In this document: positions 1 through 9,644 of the stretch, piece after piece
How positions within the stretch are numbered: the first letter of the stretch is position 1
Layout of the letters: each line of letters opens with the position of its first letter
Source of the DNA: Pollenia angustigena
Taxonomy: Eukaryota > Arthropoda > Insecta > Diptera > Polleniidae
Direction of reading: 5' to 3'
Length of the DNA stretch: 64,000 nucleotides
NCBI GenBank assembly: GCA_930367215.1
Contig: OV884060.1
Coordinates: 96,992,151-97,056,150 of the forward strand
Notes under the pieces: model-generated
The model's input: only the letters and a program-made list of their open reading frames with translations
What the model was told of the DNA's origin: nothing
Databases searched by the model: none
Program-made: the position numbers and the translations under genes

Positions 1-1
1 A

Positions 2-282
2 AAGACATATAATGAAAATCACTGCAAAATACGAAATATTATTGAAAGGTGCAATGGTGTGATAAAAAATCAAGAGGACTGCATTACAGCCCTGAGAAAG
101 CCACATAAATTATAAATGCATGCTGCATTTTACACAATGTATGCATTTTTTATAAAAATAGTTGGACGATTGACGAAAACTTAGAACCCGTTGATTACAA
201 CGAAAATGATAGTGAGGCAGCTTCTGAAGGAACTGTAGTAGCAAGAGCTGTAAGAGATGAAATTTCTACAAATCTTTATTAG
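2..282 (+). pseudogene. PIF/Harbinger transposase, C-terminal remnant
   Basis: Translation from base 2 gives the end of a HARBI1-like DDE nuclease: the motif 'RNIIERCNGVIKN' with the family's IER..G..K signature (third catalytic Glu region), then 'ALRKPHK', a stop, and 'HAAFYTMYAFF' in place of the usual A..LHN helix. A frameshift near base 170 leads to an acidic tail ending in a stop at 280-282. The enzyme would cut and paste a Harbinger element together with a Myb/SANT- or MADF-type partner. The 5' part lies outside the window. It converges on the minus-strand partner remnant at 454-836, a known Harbinger gene order. Stops and the frameshift make it dead. Identification is from motif memory. 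Confidence 0.72.
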
Positions 283-453
283 AAATGCAACTTGACTTTT
301 TTTTAATGTTTAAGTAATTTATTAATTAAAAAATTTATTAGATAAAAAAAAACACATGTTTAATATCAACCAAAAAATAATAATTAATCAATTCATTGCT
401 AAAGTTCTAAAAGTAAGTATTAACATATGTACATAGAAATATTATTGGTACGA

Positions 454-836
454 TCAATCTTCATCTTTAAGATTTTTCATTATGTCCACTAAACACTGTG
501 CCATAACTTTTAAGGAATCAGCTATTTCTTTTAAAGCTGTAGCCTGGTCTTTTGTAGCTTCAGCTTGAATCTTTGCTGCTTCAGCTTAAATCTTTGCTGC
601 TTCAGCTTGTATTTTAGCCGCTTCAGTGCTTCTAATTGTAGCTTCTAATTGTTTGTTTAAAACGTCCGTTGTTTTGTTTTGTAATTCCATTCTTTGATAT
701 GCAAATTTTTGTTTGTCTGAGTTAATTTCAATATTTTTTCTTTTTCTATTATGGTAAAATGGTCTTGTACTTGTCCAAACGAAGTTTGAACACCAAATTA
801 ATTAAGCTTATTTGTATATACTTTATTATCTGCCAT
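454..836 (-). pseudogene. Harbinger partner protein remnant, coiled-coil C-terminus
   Basis: The minus strand encodes a C-terminal region with alanine/glutamate/lysine heptads (repeated 'AKIQAEA'), then 'LKEIADSLKVMAQCLVDIM' and an acidic end before the stop at 454-456. One in-frame stop lies in the heptads and a frameshift separates this part from an ATG at 834-836. Harbinger elements carry a second gene for a DNA-binding Myb/SANT or trihelix-like protein, often with a C-terminal coiled coil that assists the transposase. Position and convergent orientation fit that role. The DNA-binding domain is not visible, so the assignment rests on context. The heptads are also an internal short tandem repeat. 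Confidence 0.5.
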
Positions 837-1487
837 TTATATTGATTAGAATTCTATAAAAATAAATTTATTTATTTTCATTTCAATTGAACATGTATAT
901 TTACACTTTATCACAACATTTATAATCATACCTTAAAAATACGTTCCGGCTTGCACTTTTGTATTTGCTAACCCTGGCATATAAAATTAATACATGTCAA
1001 CTCTATTTTACCCTACACTAAAGATAAATATCTCAGCCAGTTGGCAATAACGTCGGCAGAATAACCCTAACTGAGTTACCTAAATAAGAGCGGAAGCGTT
1101 TTTTGTATGTCAAAACTTCTCATTTGCATACAATTTATACGAAACAAACCATTAGAATGCGAATTAGAAACCACCCGGCTGATAAATTTTATTGGACAGA
1201 TCGCTATGTCGGTTTGTTTTATTAAAATTGTATATAAATAAAATTTTCATTTTTAAAAAAACGCTTGCCGCTTTTGTTTAGGTTGTTCAGTAAGTCTATA
1301 CGAGCAAATTTGTATTTGTTAACAAAAGCAATAACGTCGGCAGAATGACGTCACAGAAATGGTCTATGTTTAACATTTTTTTCAGAGTGGAGTAAACGTA
1401 TGTCTAAACACAAAACATGAATTTGTATGTAAATACATAAATACTTACATTTTCTTTGGCAACCAATTTATTTTTAACTATTTTTAT
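837..1487. other. AT-rich stretch without a gene
   Basis: No coding signal on either strand. The 18-mer 'caataacgtcggcagaat' occurs twice exactly (1045-1062 and 1329-1346), which suggests the two ends or a duplicated piece of an old element. Confidence 0.4.
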
Positions 1488-1860
1488 ACCCTTCACCACA
1501 GGTGTAAAAGGGTATATATAAGTTTGTCATAACGTTTGTAATTTCCACAATATTGATTTTAGACCCCATAAAGTATATATATTCTGGGTCCATATGAGAA
1601 GAGAAGTTGATTTAACGATGTCCGTCTGTCCGTCTTACGTTTGATATGTTTTTTCCGGATAATCCAGACATGATAGCGGCTACGTTGTTTTACATTTATG
1701 TTACATACAGTCCACCATTTCTTCCTATTGAAATTCAGCAAGATCGGTCCACAAATGGCTTAGATATGACCAAAAAACCACGACTGCCTCTAATTTTTCC
1801 GAAAAAATCCCTTGTGTTTGTTGTTTTTTTGTTTTTTTATTTGAACGAGTTGAATGTTAA
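1488..1860 (+). repeat. Dispersed fly repeat, family A fragment
   Basis: Starts in 'cttcaccacaggtg', then 'aagtttgtcataacgtttg', 'gaccccataaagtatatata' and 'gatgtccgtctgtccgtc'. The same ordered blocks recur at 4369-5732 and, inverted, at 28836-29880. Such repeats are very common between calyptrate fly genes and resemble non-autonomous DINE/Helentron-type elements; that class is an inference. The small reading frames here look like chance. Confidence 0.6.
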
Positions 1861-1980
1861 GCATAAGAAACATGTACACATGCTTGTACATGATTGTTCG
1901 CTTTAATTGAAAAATACATGCCTACATATTAAACTAATAATATGACGGAGTATATTATACTATAATTCTTTATTTTTAAC

Positions 1981-2067
1981 AACGTTAATAGCTCAATGGT
2001 CTGGGCGGTTGCCCAAGAAGGTTTGTTTGTTAAATTGCCGGGGTTCAAATCTCGGCATCTCCTCCAC
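1981..2067 (+). ncRNA. tRNA-like Pol III module (SINE head or tRNA pseudogene)
   Basis: A box-A-like 'TAGCTCAATGG' (1989-1999) is followed after about 41 nt by box-B-like 'GGGTTCAAATC' (2041-2051). The T-arm can form GCCGGG/CTCGGC around the loop and a second hairpin GGGC/GCCC lies between the boxes. The acceptor stem does not pair convincingly, so this is more likely a tRNA-derived SINE head or decayed tRNA than a working tRNA. T-runs follow from 2085. Confidence 0.45.
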
Positions 2068-3617
2068 CTTTTCCAAACAGAAAATTTTTTAACTTTTTTT
2101 ATAAATATTTCTATAAACGATTTTAAAATTATTCAGCGATTTTTGATTTTTTCATTTTATTAACAATATAAATATGAATCGTTCGCCTTACATGTGAAAC
2201 AAAAACCATATTTTACAATTTGTTTTTGGCTTAAAGAGACGGATTGTTGCTATGTTTTGATAATCTCTTCTTACATTTCAATTCAAAAATCTCACACGTG
2301 TTGCCATATTATTTTTAAAAAATCTTATTATTTCTAAAAAAAAATCCCATTTGTTATTTGAAAACAAAACATTCAACAATAAGTATTTGCGTACGTAAAT
2401 GTTTAATTTAATCAAAAAGCTAGAAACATTTAAGTTTGGATAATTTTATTGACGAAACCAATGACATAGAAACAGATCTTAAAATTTGTTCACAGCTTAC
2501 TCTGACACTAGGCAAGGCAAAGAAATGCTAAAAATTATTTTGAAAACGCTACAAATAATTCTTAAAGTTGTTCATTATATTGTTTTAAATCCTTATACAT
2601 TTAAGTGACTCATTTTAAACAAAATTAAAATAAATGGTAATATTTAAACAAGTATTTAGGTAGATTTGATATAGCATCAGATATAAATACCACAATTGGT
2701 TAACCTTGAAATTGGAAGGCCCTCTAATAAAAACAAAATACAAACGGTTTTATAGCTATTTCGATTTAAAAGAATTTACAAACATATTTAGACAAGATTA
2801 TTTTTTTTATATTTAAAAAAAACAGTCATCATTAATTGCGTAAAAGTTAGTTTATAACAATTTATTTTAGTTTTAATCGCTAAGACTATTCCATCCAACT
2901 TTAAAAATTAATCAAAAGAAGCTTAAAACATTTTTCTAAAAAGCTAATAAAATGCCAAATGGAAATTTTACAGCTAAATCTAAGTTTTTCGTGCTGAATT
3001 TACTTTCAAAAATAAAAAATTCCCACACTACTTAAAAGTCTTCATTAAAAGTCGCCCAAACATGCAGGGTTATCGTCTTGTAAAAATACAAAATGAAATT
3101 TTTTTTACAATAAAATAAGAATTATCCAATTCCATACGAAATTTCATTTTGACTACAACTATTTTTTTAGTCAAAATTTATTATAATTTATTATAATACA
3201 TAAAAAACTTAAGTTATATCAATACCTATTCTTCAATTTTTAAAATAATTCAAAAAAAGCTAGAAACATTTAATTAAAATGCTTAAAAAATGCGAAGCGC
3301 TTAATGAAAGTATTTTAGCTAAATTAAAATCTGGAATCTAAGTTAAGCTACAAAATTGCCAAAATGGTCACATTGCTTAAAAACCATACAAACAAGCAGG
3401 GTTATCCATTTTTAAAAAAATTGTATTTAGGGAATATTAGAAATGCCCTCATCATCTAATTTTACGACTACAAAAAACCGCTAACATAACGAACAGTGAT
3501 CTAGTGTCGTCAAAATATTAAAAGCAATCTTTGCCTTTTTATTGTTGACATTGATAGCATATTAGTCACTTTTTTAGACAATTTATACAAAAATATATTC
3601 ATATATACCTATATACG
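2068..3617. other. AT-rich stretch without a gene
   Basis: No open frame worth calling. Two diverged copies of a low-copy repeat can be seen: 'aaaaagctagaaacattta' near 2416 and 3252, and 'gcagggttatc' near 3064 and 3396. This is probably an old unclassified transposon. Confidence 0.4.
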
Positions 3618-3810
3618 GGCCTGTTCTGAAATCACACCTGTGACTTTATGGTGTTTTGAAAGTCATACCGTTGTTGTGTCTCTTGGTGTGCTTTCTGCAA
3701 TTGAAGATCACACAAAAACGGGACGCTAAAATATCACACGTGTGATTTTAGTAGGCACATGTGATTTCAAATCACGTGATTTGAGTTAAAGTGATTTTCA
3801 GAATAGGCCT
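3618..3810. mobile_element. MITE with terminal inverted repeats
   Basis: The left end 'GGCCTGTTCTGAAATCAC' is matched inverted by the right end 'GTGATTTTCAGAATAGGCC'. Internal inverted motifs (tcacacgtgtga, atcacgtgat) make it palindrome-rich. It is about 193 bp with no coding capacity. No clear target-site duplication was found, so the superfamily is open. Bases 3811-4155 to its right hold nothing recognisable. Confidence 0.6.
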
Positions 3811-4159
3811 GATAATATCTTCTGCACAAAAGCGATTTAAAAGCATACACAATTTAAGCAATTTCTTGGTATGTTTATGTTGTTTTATTGATAAATAAAA
3901 AAACATTTAAATTGGTTTGCGACTTTTATTAACCAAAACGACAGTTTACGTTTCAAAACGGTTAATGGTAACCCTGTAAAATAGCTGTGTGTTGTTTTTT
4001 TTTTGTGGTTTTTTTCATTTAAAATACTTGCGGTAAACTTCTTTTTTTTTATTTAATATTACCTTCTGTATTATACACAAGGAACAAACACATACATACT
4101 TTAATTTACTATTAATAATTATTGATATCACATACTCAAATCAACATCGGCTTTACATG

Positions 4160-4241
4160 CGGTTCGATGGTCGAACGGTCTAAACGGTCTGCCTCCTAAC
4201 AATTTGTTATTGGTTGACTGGTTCGAATCCCATTCATTCCA
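4160..4241 (+). ncRNA. tRNA-Leu-like Pol III module (SINE head or pseudogene)
   Basis: 'ATGGTCGAACGGTCTAA' matches the box A / D-arm of eukaryotic tRNA-Leu, and 'GGTTCGAATCCCATT' is a good box B, followed by 'cattcca' and a T-run (from 4241) that could stop Pol III. Only about four of seven acceptor pairs can form. A tRNA-Leu-derived SINE or retropseudogene is the best reading. Independent of the module at 1981-2067. Confidence 0.5.
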
Positions 4242-4368
4242 TTTTTTTTTTGTTTTTTATATTTTGTTTTTTATAAATTCTTTTAATTTACTTTTTTAAT
4301 ACCCTTATTTTTATTGATTTAATTTTTTTTTTACTTATTTTATTTTTTTATAATTATTTTTTTATTTT

Positions 4369-5732
4369 ATAGGTATGTAATTCGTTTACATACATAAGTT
4401 TGTCATTCTGTTTGTTATTTCTACAATATTGATCTCAGACCATATAAAGTGTATGTATATATATTGGGTGCTTATGAGGAGAAAAGTGGATTTAACGATG
4501 TCCGTCTGTCAGTCCGTTTGTCAATTTTTATAGAAACTTAATTTTTAGGCCTGCCATATATATGACCTATGGATACGCCTTATTTATTTAAACATCGGAA
4601 ATCAAATTCAACAAAATAACCACAATACTAATTAACATCGGAAATCTTTAGTAAAACATATTCTCTGCAAAACTCGGAAAAATTTTAGGGCTGCTATACG
4701 TCCTATGGATATGACTTATATACCAGAATATCTGAAATTTCTTGTAGAACATATTTTATAAAAAACTCGGAAAAATCGGTTCAGATACAAAAAAGTTATG
4801 ACCAAAATTTATTTTTTTTTTTAAATACCCACTTTCGGGAACCATAGATCTCCCCGAGTCCAAGCTTTATAACTAAAGTAAATGGTAAATTTCTTCTTCA
4901 ACACGTCGGTATATAAATCTGCCAAATCGGTTAAAAAATGGCAGAGTTATAACCGAAATACTGAATCCACAAAAATTACTCTTTTTTATAATTAACTTTG
5001 TTAAAATATATATTTACAAGTTTATATAAATGTTTATATATAAATATAACTTAAGTAAATGGTAAAATTCTTCCTTAACACGTCGGTATATAAAACTATC
5101 AAATCGGTTAGACAATGGGTAATTTATGAGCAAAATACTCCAAAAATGGGCTAAAAAACATCAACATTTTTATAAAAACCTAAATATTAGGGCTGCTATA
5201 CGTCCTATGGATATGACTTATATATCAAAATATCGGAAATTTGTATGAGTTATAACAGAAATACTGGGGTCTAATCACCGCATACGATATCGAGCAAAAT
5301 TCATCGAAATTATTCATTTTGGTATCTTGAAACTCGATATCGAATGAAATGTATTGAATTTGAAATAATAGCATTCGACATCGAGTAACTCGACATTACA
5401 TTTATCGAGTTTTCATTCGATACGCCAGTGTCTAACGTATGCAAAAAAATTCAATAGTTTATTCGATACGATAGTATCGAATGCAGTGATTAGAACCCTG
5501 AATTCCCGAAAATTACTCTTTTTATACCCTTCACCGATATTGATCCTACACCCTATAAAGTACATATATTCTGGGCCCTTATGAAAAGCGAAGTTCAAAA
5601 CCGGTTGTCTCTTATTTAAAAAAAAATATTTACCAGTTTTATTTAGTTTTTGTCTAGTTGCTCTGTATTCTGCTCGCATAATGGTGAAGGGTATATAAGA
5701 TTCGGCACAGCCGAATATAGCACTCTTACTTG
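4369..5732. repeat. Dispersed fly repeat, family A long copy
   Basis: Contains the family blocks 'aagtttgtcattctgtttg', 'ataaagtgtatgtatatata' and 'gatgtccgtctgtcagtccg', internal duplications ('gctgctatacgtcctatgga' near 4690 and 5190), and ends at 5685-5732 with 'gattcggcacagccgaatat' plus 'agcactcttacttg'. That end can fold through TTCGGC/GCCGAA and is the inverted form of the start of the copy at 28836. A MITE (5267-5498) interrupts it. Likely non-autonomous; the DINE/Helentron assignment is inferred. Confidence 0.6.
5267..5498. mobile_element. 232-bp MITE nested in family A repeat
   Basis: The ends GGGTCTAATCACCGCATACG and (inverted) GGGTTCTAATCACTGCATTC form TIRs; the interior is rich in ATCGA/TCGAT motifs. 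It is flanked by TG on both sides. A related stretch 300 bp upstream (4951-4991, 'gaaatactgaatccac') shows the same host sequence without the insert, which defines the insertion. Superfamily not assigned. Confidence 0.7.
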
Positions 5733-6126
5733 ATTTATTATTAATTTGTAAATTTTATTTTTTAAGTTTAAATTTTTCCTTTTTTGTAACTGATAATTGA
5801 TTTTGACAGCTTGTGTTAAAAGATAATTGCTCAGCAATATATTATAACATTTGTTGCTGAACATGTGTTCAAATACATATTTATGCAGTCCACACGTTTA
5901 TATCTAGTGTTGGCAATAGAATTTGATAGTTGCTACGGCAAAAATTGCCAAACAAATTGCTCGTCTAGACTTAGGGTAACAAAGCAATATTTGTTATTGC
6001 TCAGCTTATGTTAAAGGCATGGGAAAACGTATTTATTTTAACTCATAACTTGAAAAAAATCAAGGAAGAAGGTGCAGTGTAAAATCTGGTGCTATCTTGC
6101 AAAAATTATTTTTATTGATATAAACT
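5733..6126. other. AT-rich stretch without a gene
   Basis: Nothing recognisable apart from short direct repeats around 'attgctcagc' (5827, 5998). Confidence 0.4.
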
Positions 6127-6321
6127 CTTTCTTATTCGACTTTATTATTAATATGTAAAATAATTTGTTTAAGCTTGAGATCTTTTTATGTAAAAATATT
6201 AATTTTACTTTAACAAAAAAAAAAAAAAAAAAAATTAATAAAATCAATATTTTTATATTAAAAAGAACTCAAACTTAAACAGATTTATATAAATTGAAAT
6301 AATAAAGGTCGAATAAGAAAG
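6127..6321. repeat. Imperfect 90-bp inverted repeat with A-tract centre
   Basis: The arm starting 'ctttcttattcgac' (6127-6140) is complementary to the one ending 'gtcgaataagaaag' (6308-6321), with matching inner blocks ('tttaagcttgagatcttttt' against 'aaaaagaactcaaacttaaa'). About 20 A residues lie at the centre (6212-6234). It cuts off the jockey reverse transcriptase reading frame next to it. It behaves like a hairpin MITE; no TSD could be defined. Confidence 0.55.
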
Positions 6322-7772
6322 TATCATGGTGACTTAGGAGACCTTCCACTTTTGAGGATAGTATTCAAGGCGTAAAATTGCATTAAAAATTAAAAGAATA
6401 ATTTTCTTTGCTATGCTGGGTAGCTCCAAAAGCATTTTGTTGCTGATCTTATCAAAACCAGGAGCCTTCTTGGGGTTTAAATCACAAATAGCCTTTTCGA
6501 TTTCTCTTATCTCAAATCTTAGCGGAACAGCTGCTCTAGCAGCAACAGGTGGTAACTCGACCGCAATATCGTGAGATATATTTGGGGTAAATACGTTTTT
6601 TAAATGATTGACAAACAGATTTCCTTTTTCAACATCATTTATTGCCCAACTTCTATTCAAGTTTCTTAATGGTGGTTTAGAGACAACTGGCCTTTTGAGA
6701 TTTCTAGCTGCACGCCATAATGAGTAGTTTGATTGTGGGGTTGCATCAAGTTCCTCAAGATATTTTTCCAGAGAAGCCGTTTTCTTAGTCTGCAGTAACT
6801 TTCTTAGTCTTTTTGTACACTCTTTAAGTAAGTTCTTAAGTTGAGGGGATCTGTGCAATTGCCACTCTCTTCGAGCCCTCCTTTTTTCAGACAAAAGATG
6901 CTCGACATCTGTGGAATATATTTTAATAGTTTTTGTTTTTTTGGGGGCAATATTGGAATGTTGAACAGCTAGTTTCAGAAAACTGTGAAAATTGTCAATA
7001 GAGTGATCTATATAATCCGGTGTACTGAGCGCAATATTTTCTGTGCAATGGGTACTGAGATATTTTTTATATTTTAACCAATTAATTTGCGTAGCTGTCG
7101 TCGGAGGTACAATTCTATTGGGGTTCATTATAGTAACAATTGTAGGTGTGTGGTCGGAAGATAAATATAGGAAGCTTCAACATGAATCGTTTCTATGGGA
7201 ATGTTTTTAACCACGCCGAAATCGATGACATCTGGAAATTTTTGATCATATGTTGGTTGTCCGCTCGCTACCACATTTAAATCCATTTTAGAAATTGTGT
7301 TAAATAAAACACGACCCTTTGGTGTTATAAGTCGCGACCCCCAGAAGGTATGTTTAGCGTTATAATCGCCAGCGGCTAGGAAACACGGTCCTAATGATTT
7401 AAAATATTTATAATATTGGTCCTCCGATATTGAAAATCTAGGCGGGGAGTATAACGATGAAATTACTAGGTTTCTATTTCATTCCTCAACGCAAATGTTC
7501 GTTGCTTGGAGATAATATTCACGATGATCACACATTAGGTAGTGTTTGACTCGGGTTTTTATTAAAATGGCAGAACCTCCACAAGCTCTATCTCGTGGGT
7601 CCTTGGTATCATATAGTATATAACCATTTATATTAAACGTATTTCTTGAGGTCAAATGAGTTTCAGAAATCATCATGACATCAATTTGTTTATTTTTAAG
7701 AAAGTATTCTAATTCATTTTTATGTTGGCGGATGCCGTTTGCGTTCCAAAAACAAATTTTTAAACAGTTCAT
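6322..7772 (-). pseudogene. Jockey ORF2: AP endonuclease and RT start
   Basis: ORF2 starts at the ATG 7772-7770, overlapping the ORF1 stop as ATGA. 'FWNANGI' and 'SETHLT' are the first endonuclease motifs; after an in-frame stop near 7478 come 'AGDYNAKHTFWGSR', 'DVIDFGV' and, after a frameshift near 7165, 'SSDHTP'. These supply the usual E, D/N, D and H catalytic positions. A basic linker leads to the RT start 'NPKKAPGFDKISNKMLL' and 'YYPQKWKVS', where a stop replaces the family's Gln. Palm motifs (FADD) are missing. The intact protein would nick target DNA and prime reverse transcription of the element RNA. At least three lesions make this copy inactive. Confidence 0.85.
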
Positions 7773-9283
7773 GGTTTGTTAAGTACAGCTTGCAATAACA
7801 TCGATTGCATTCTAAGCATTTCCTGCATCATATTACCCATTGTGTTAGTAAAATTATTTACCGTTTGCGCTAATGTTTCCATGGTTTTTTCTAAACGACT
7901 TAAATTAGAACTGGAGTTTCATCATTACTTGGCGAGGCACCTTGCATTGGCTCATGGTTTGATTTTAGGACGTTAGCGTAAGAGGTTCTGTTATTACTAG
8001 GCTGGGGGGCTTGAATTGCATTTGTGTTTACTTGATTTGTTACCTGCATTTGAGGGGGATTAGTTTTCGGTCCGACCGACTGCTTGACGATAGTATATAC
8101 AGGGCATCCTCTATAATTGGCAGTGTGATTACCGCCACAGTTGCTAAATTTTTTTACGTTGGGGTCGGTTTTAGACTTGTCGCAAAGAACTGTTCCATGT
8201 AATTCACCACATACTACGCAAACAGGGGCTAAGTAGCAGTATGCCTTAGTATGGCCAAATTCCGGGCTGTTTAGACATTGAACAGGACCATTTCTTTTGT
8301 GTGGCTCCTCAACAGTTACCCTTCTGTAGAGAATATATTTTAAATTATAAATTGGATGCGTTTAATTTTTTTTGAGCTTAACGTCGCCGGGTTCTAGCTC
8401 CACTCGAAAATGTGGTTGGGGATTTTTCCTTATTTTTGATATTTGTTACGTTTTTGATTTTAAAGCCCTTCATTTCTATAAAAGCTTTAATTTCCCCTGG
8501 GTCTACGCATGAGGGTATACCCTTGCTTACTACCTGAAGACCTTTACTGCTCTTCAGTTGATAAGTATAAAAGTTTTTATTCAGAGTCTCAAATCTTGTC
8601 ATTATTTTTCGAAAATCATCCTCGCGATTCACCTGTATTTTAGTCTCGTTAATGATACCGCGCTTTATTGCAGCTACATAAAAGGAATTTTCACCTATCA
8701 CCGAAATTAAACTTTTTATTAACTCATTAGAGTTTTGCTCTCTAAGGTATATCGGGGGTGGCTTAGATGATTTAATGACGTTTGGTGCTTCAGAGGATTC
8801 ATCCTCCAGAATCGCAAAACGATTTTGTGTATTTATTTTATCAAAAGATGGTACTTTTGAGGCCGAAGCAACTGCTGCAGAGGTAGGGCTGCGTCCCCGT
8901 TTAAGCACTGTTATGTACCTGTCCATACCAACTTGTACTGTAGGCTTTTGACAGCTTTTTAAAGGGGGGTTTTCCATTGCATTTGTGTTTAAGTTCATGG
9001 TATCATTTCCCACTAAATTTGTTTTTGACGTCACGGCAATACTTGCTGGCCTGGCAACACTTGTCACCAAATCTAGTTGTAGTTTTTTTAATGAGTCACT
9101 ATCCACTGTTTTTGTAAACACCGAGGGTGATAGGGAACGTGTTCGAGTAATTGGCTTAGCCGTTAAATAGTTTATATTATTTTGTTTAGTTTTATTTATT
9201 TCTGCATTATTTTCGTTTGCTTGAACTAAAACGTAAACGTTTCTTTCATTTTGTCTTAGTGTTGTTTCACTGTTCGTACTCAT
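7769..9283 (-). pseudogene. Jockey ORF1 (Gag-like RNA-binding protein)
   Basis: The ATG at 9283 opens about 300 codons with a polar N-terminus ('RTRSLSPSVF'), then a PRE_C2HC-like region ('NFYTYQLKSSKGLQVVSKG'). A frameshift near 8375-8395 is followed by zinc knuckles: a first knuckle with 'EFGHTKAYC' whose second Cys has become Ser, then 'CVVCGELHGTVLC' and 'NCGGNHTANYRGCP'. A further frameshift near 7905 precedes a short helical tail ending in the TGA at 7771-7769. ORF1 proteins bind the LINE RNA and form the RNP. With two frameshifts it is a pseudogene. Confidence 0.85.
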
Positions 9284-9609
9284 GCAAAGAGTTGTTTTTG
9301 TTTTTCACCTTTTTGCTTTGCTCTTAATATTTTTATTATTTATTGTATTTTACAACAACAAAAAAAAAATAAGAAATTTAAACTTAAATGGTTTTGTGTA
9401 TACATGTATGAACATTCATACATACATATGTATATATTTCTACTGTTTTATTTAATTTAATTTGATCGTTTTAAATTGTTCACTATTATGTAAAATAATT
9501 TAAATAACAAAATATGTTTATTATTTTTTTTAAGCGTCCATTCGCTGCTTATATTACAAAATCAAATGTGATTAATTAATAGTTCAAATCGTATGCGGGG
9601 CTAAAATAC

Positions 9610-9644
9610 ACGTCTGTATCACAACAAAGCACAAACCGAACTGA
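9610..9644 (-). promoter_or_regulatory. Internal Inr + DPE core promoter of the jockey LINE
   Basis: Minus strand: 'TCAGTT' fits the insect initiator with A+1 at 9642. At +28 to +33 (9615-9610) the sequence is 'AGACGT', matching the downstream promoter element at exactly the required distance. Jockey-type LINEs are known to use such internal TATA-less promoters. In the 33.3-kb copy the DPE reads 'AAACGT', a change at its conserved G. Confidence 0.7.

Larger units (their letters stand above)
6322..9643 (-). mobile_element. Jockey-clade LINE, 3'-truncated
   Basis: On the minus strand this reads: 5' UTR from 9643, gag-like ORF1 (9283 to 7769), overlapping ORF2 from 7772 with endonuclease and the start of reverse transcriptase, cut off at 6322 by a hairpin element. 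Its 5' end interrupts the PolB reading frame at 9644, so it inserted into that gene. LINEs normally lose the 5' side; here the 3' side is missing, so a later rearrangement removed it. A second copy of the 5' end and ORF1 start is at 33296-34185. Confidence 0.85.

Noticed and set aside
1981..2067. Functional tRNA gene
   Set aside because: The acceptor stem does not pair, so only a tRNA-like module is claimed.
5413..5864. Two overlapping minus-strand frames
   Set aside because: They lie in the MITE and the dispersed repeat and show no protein features.
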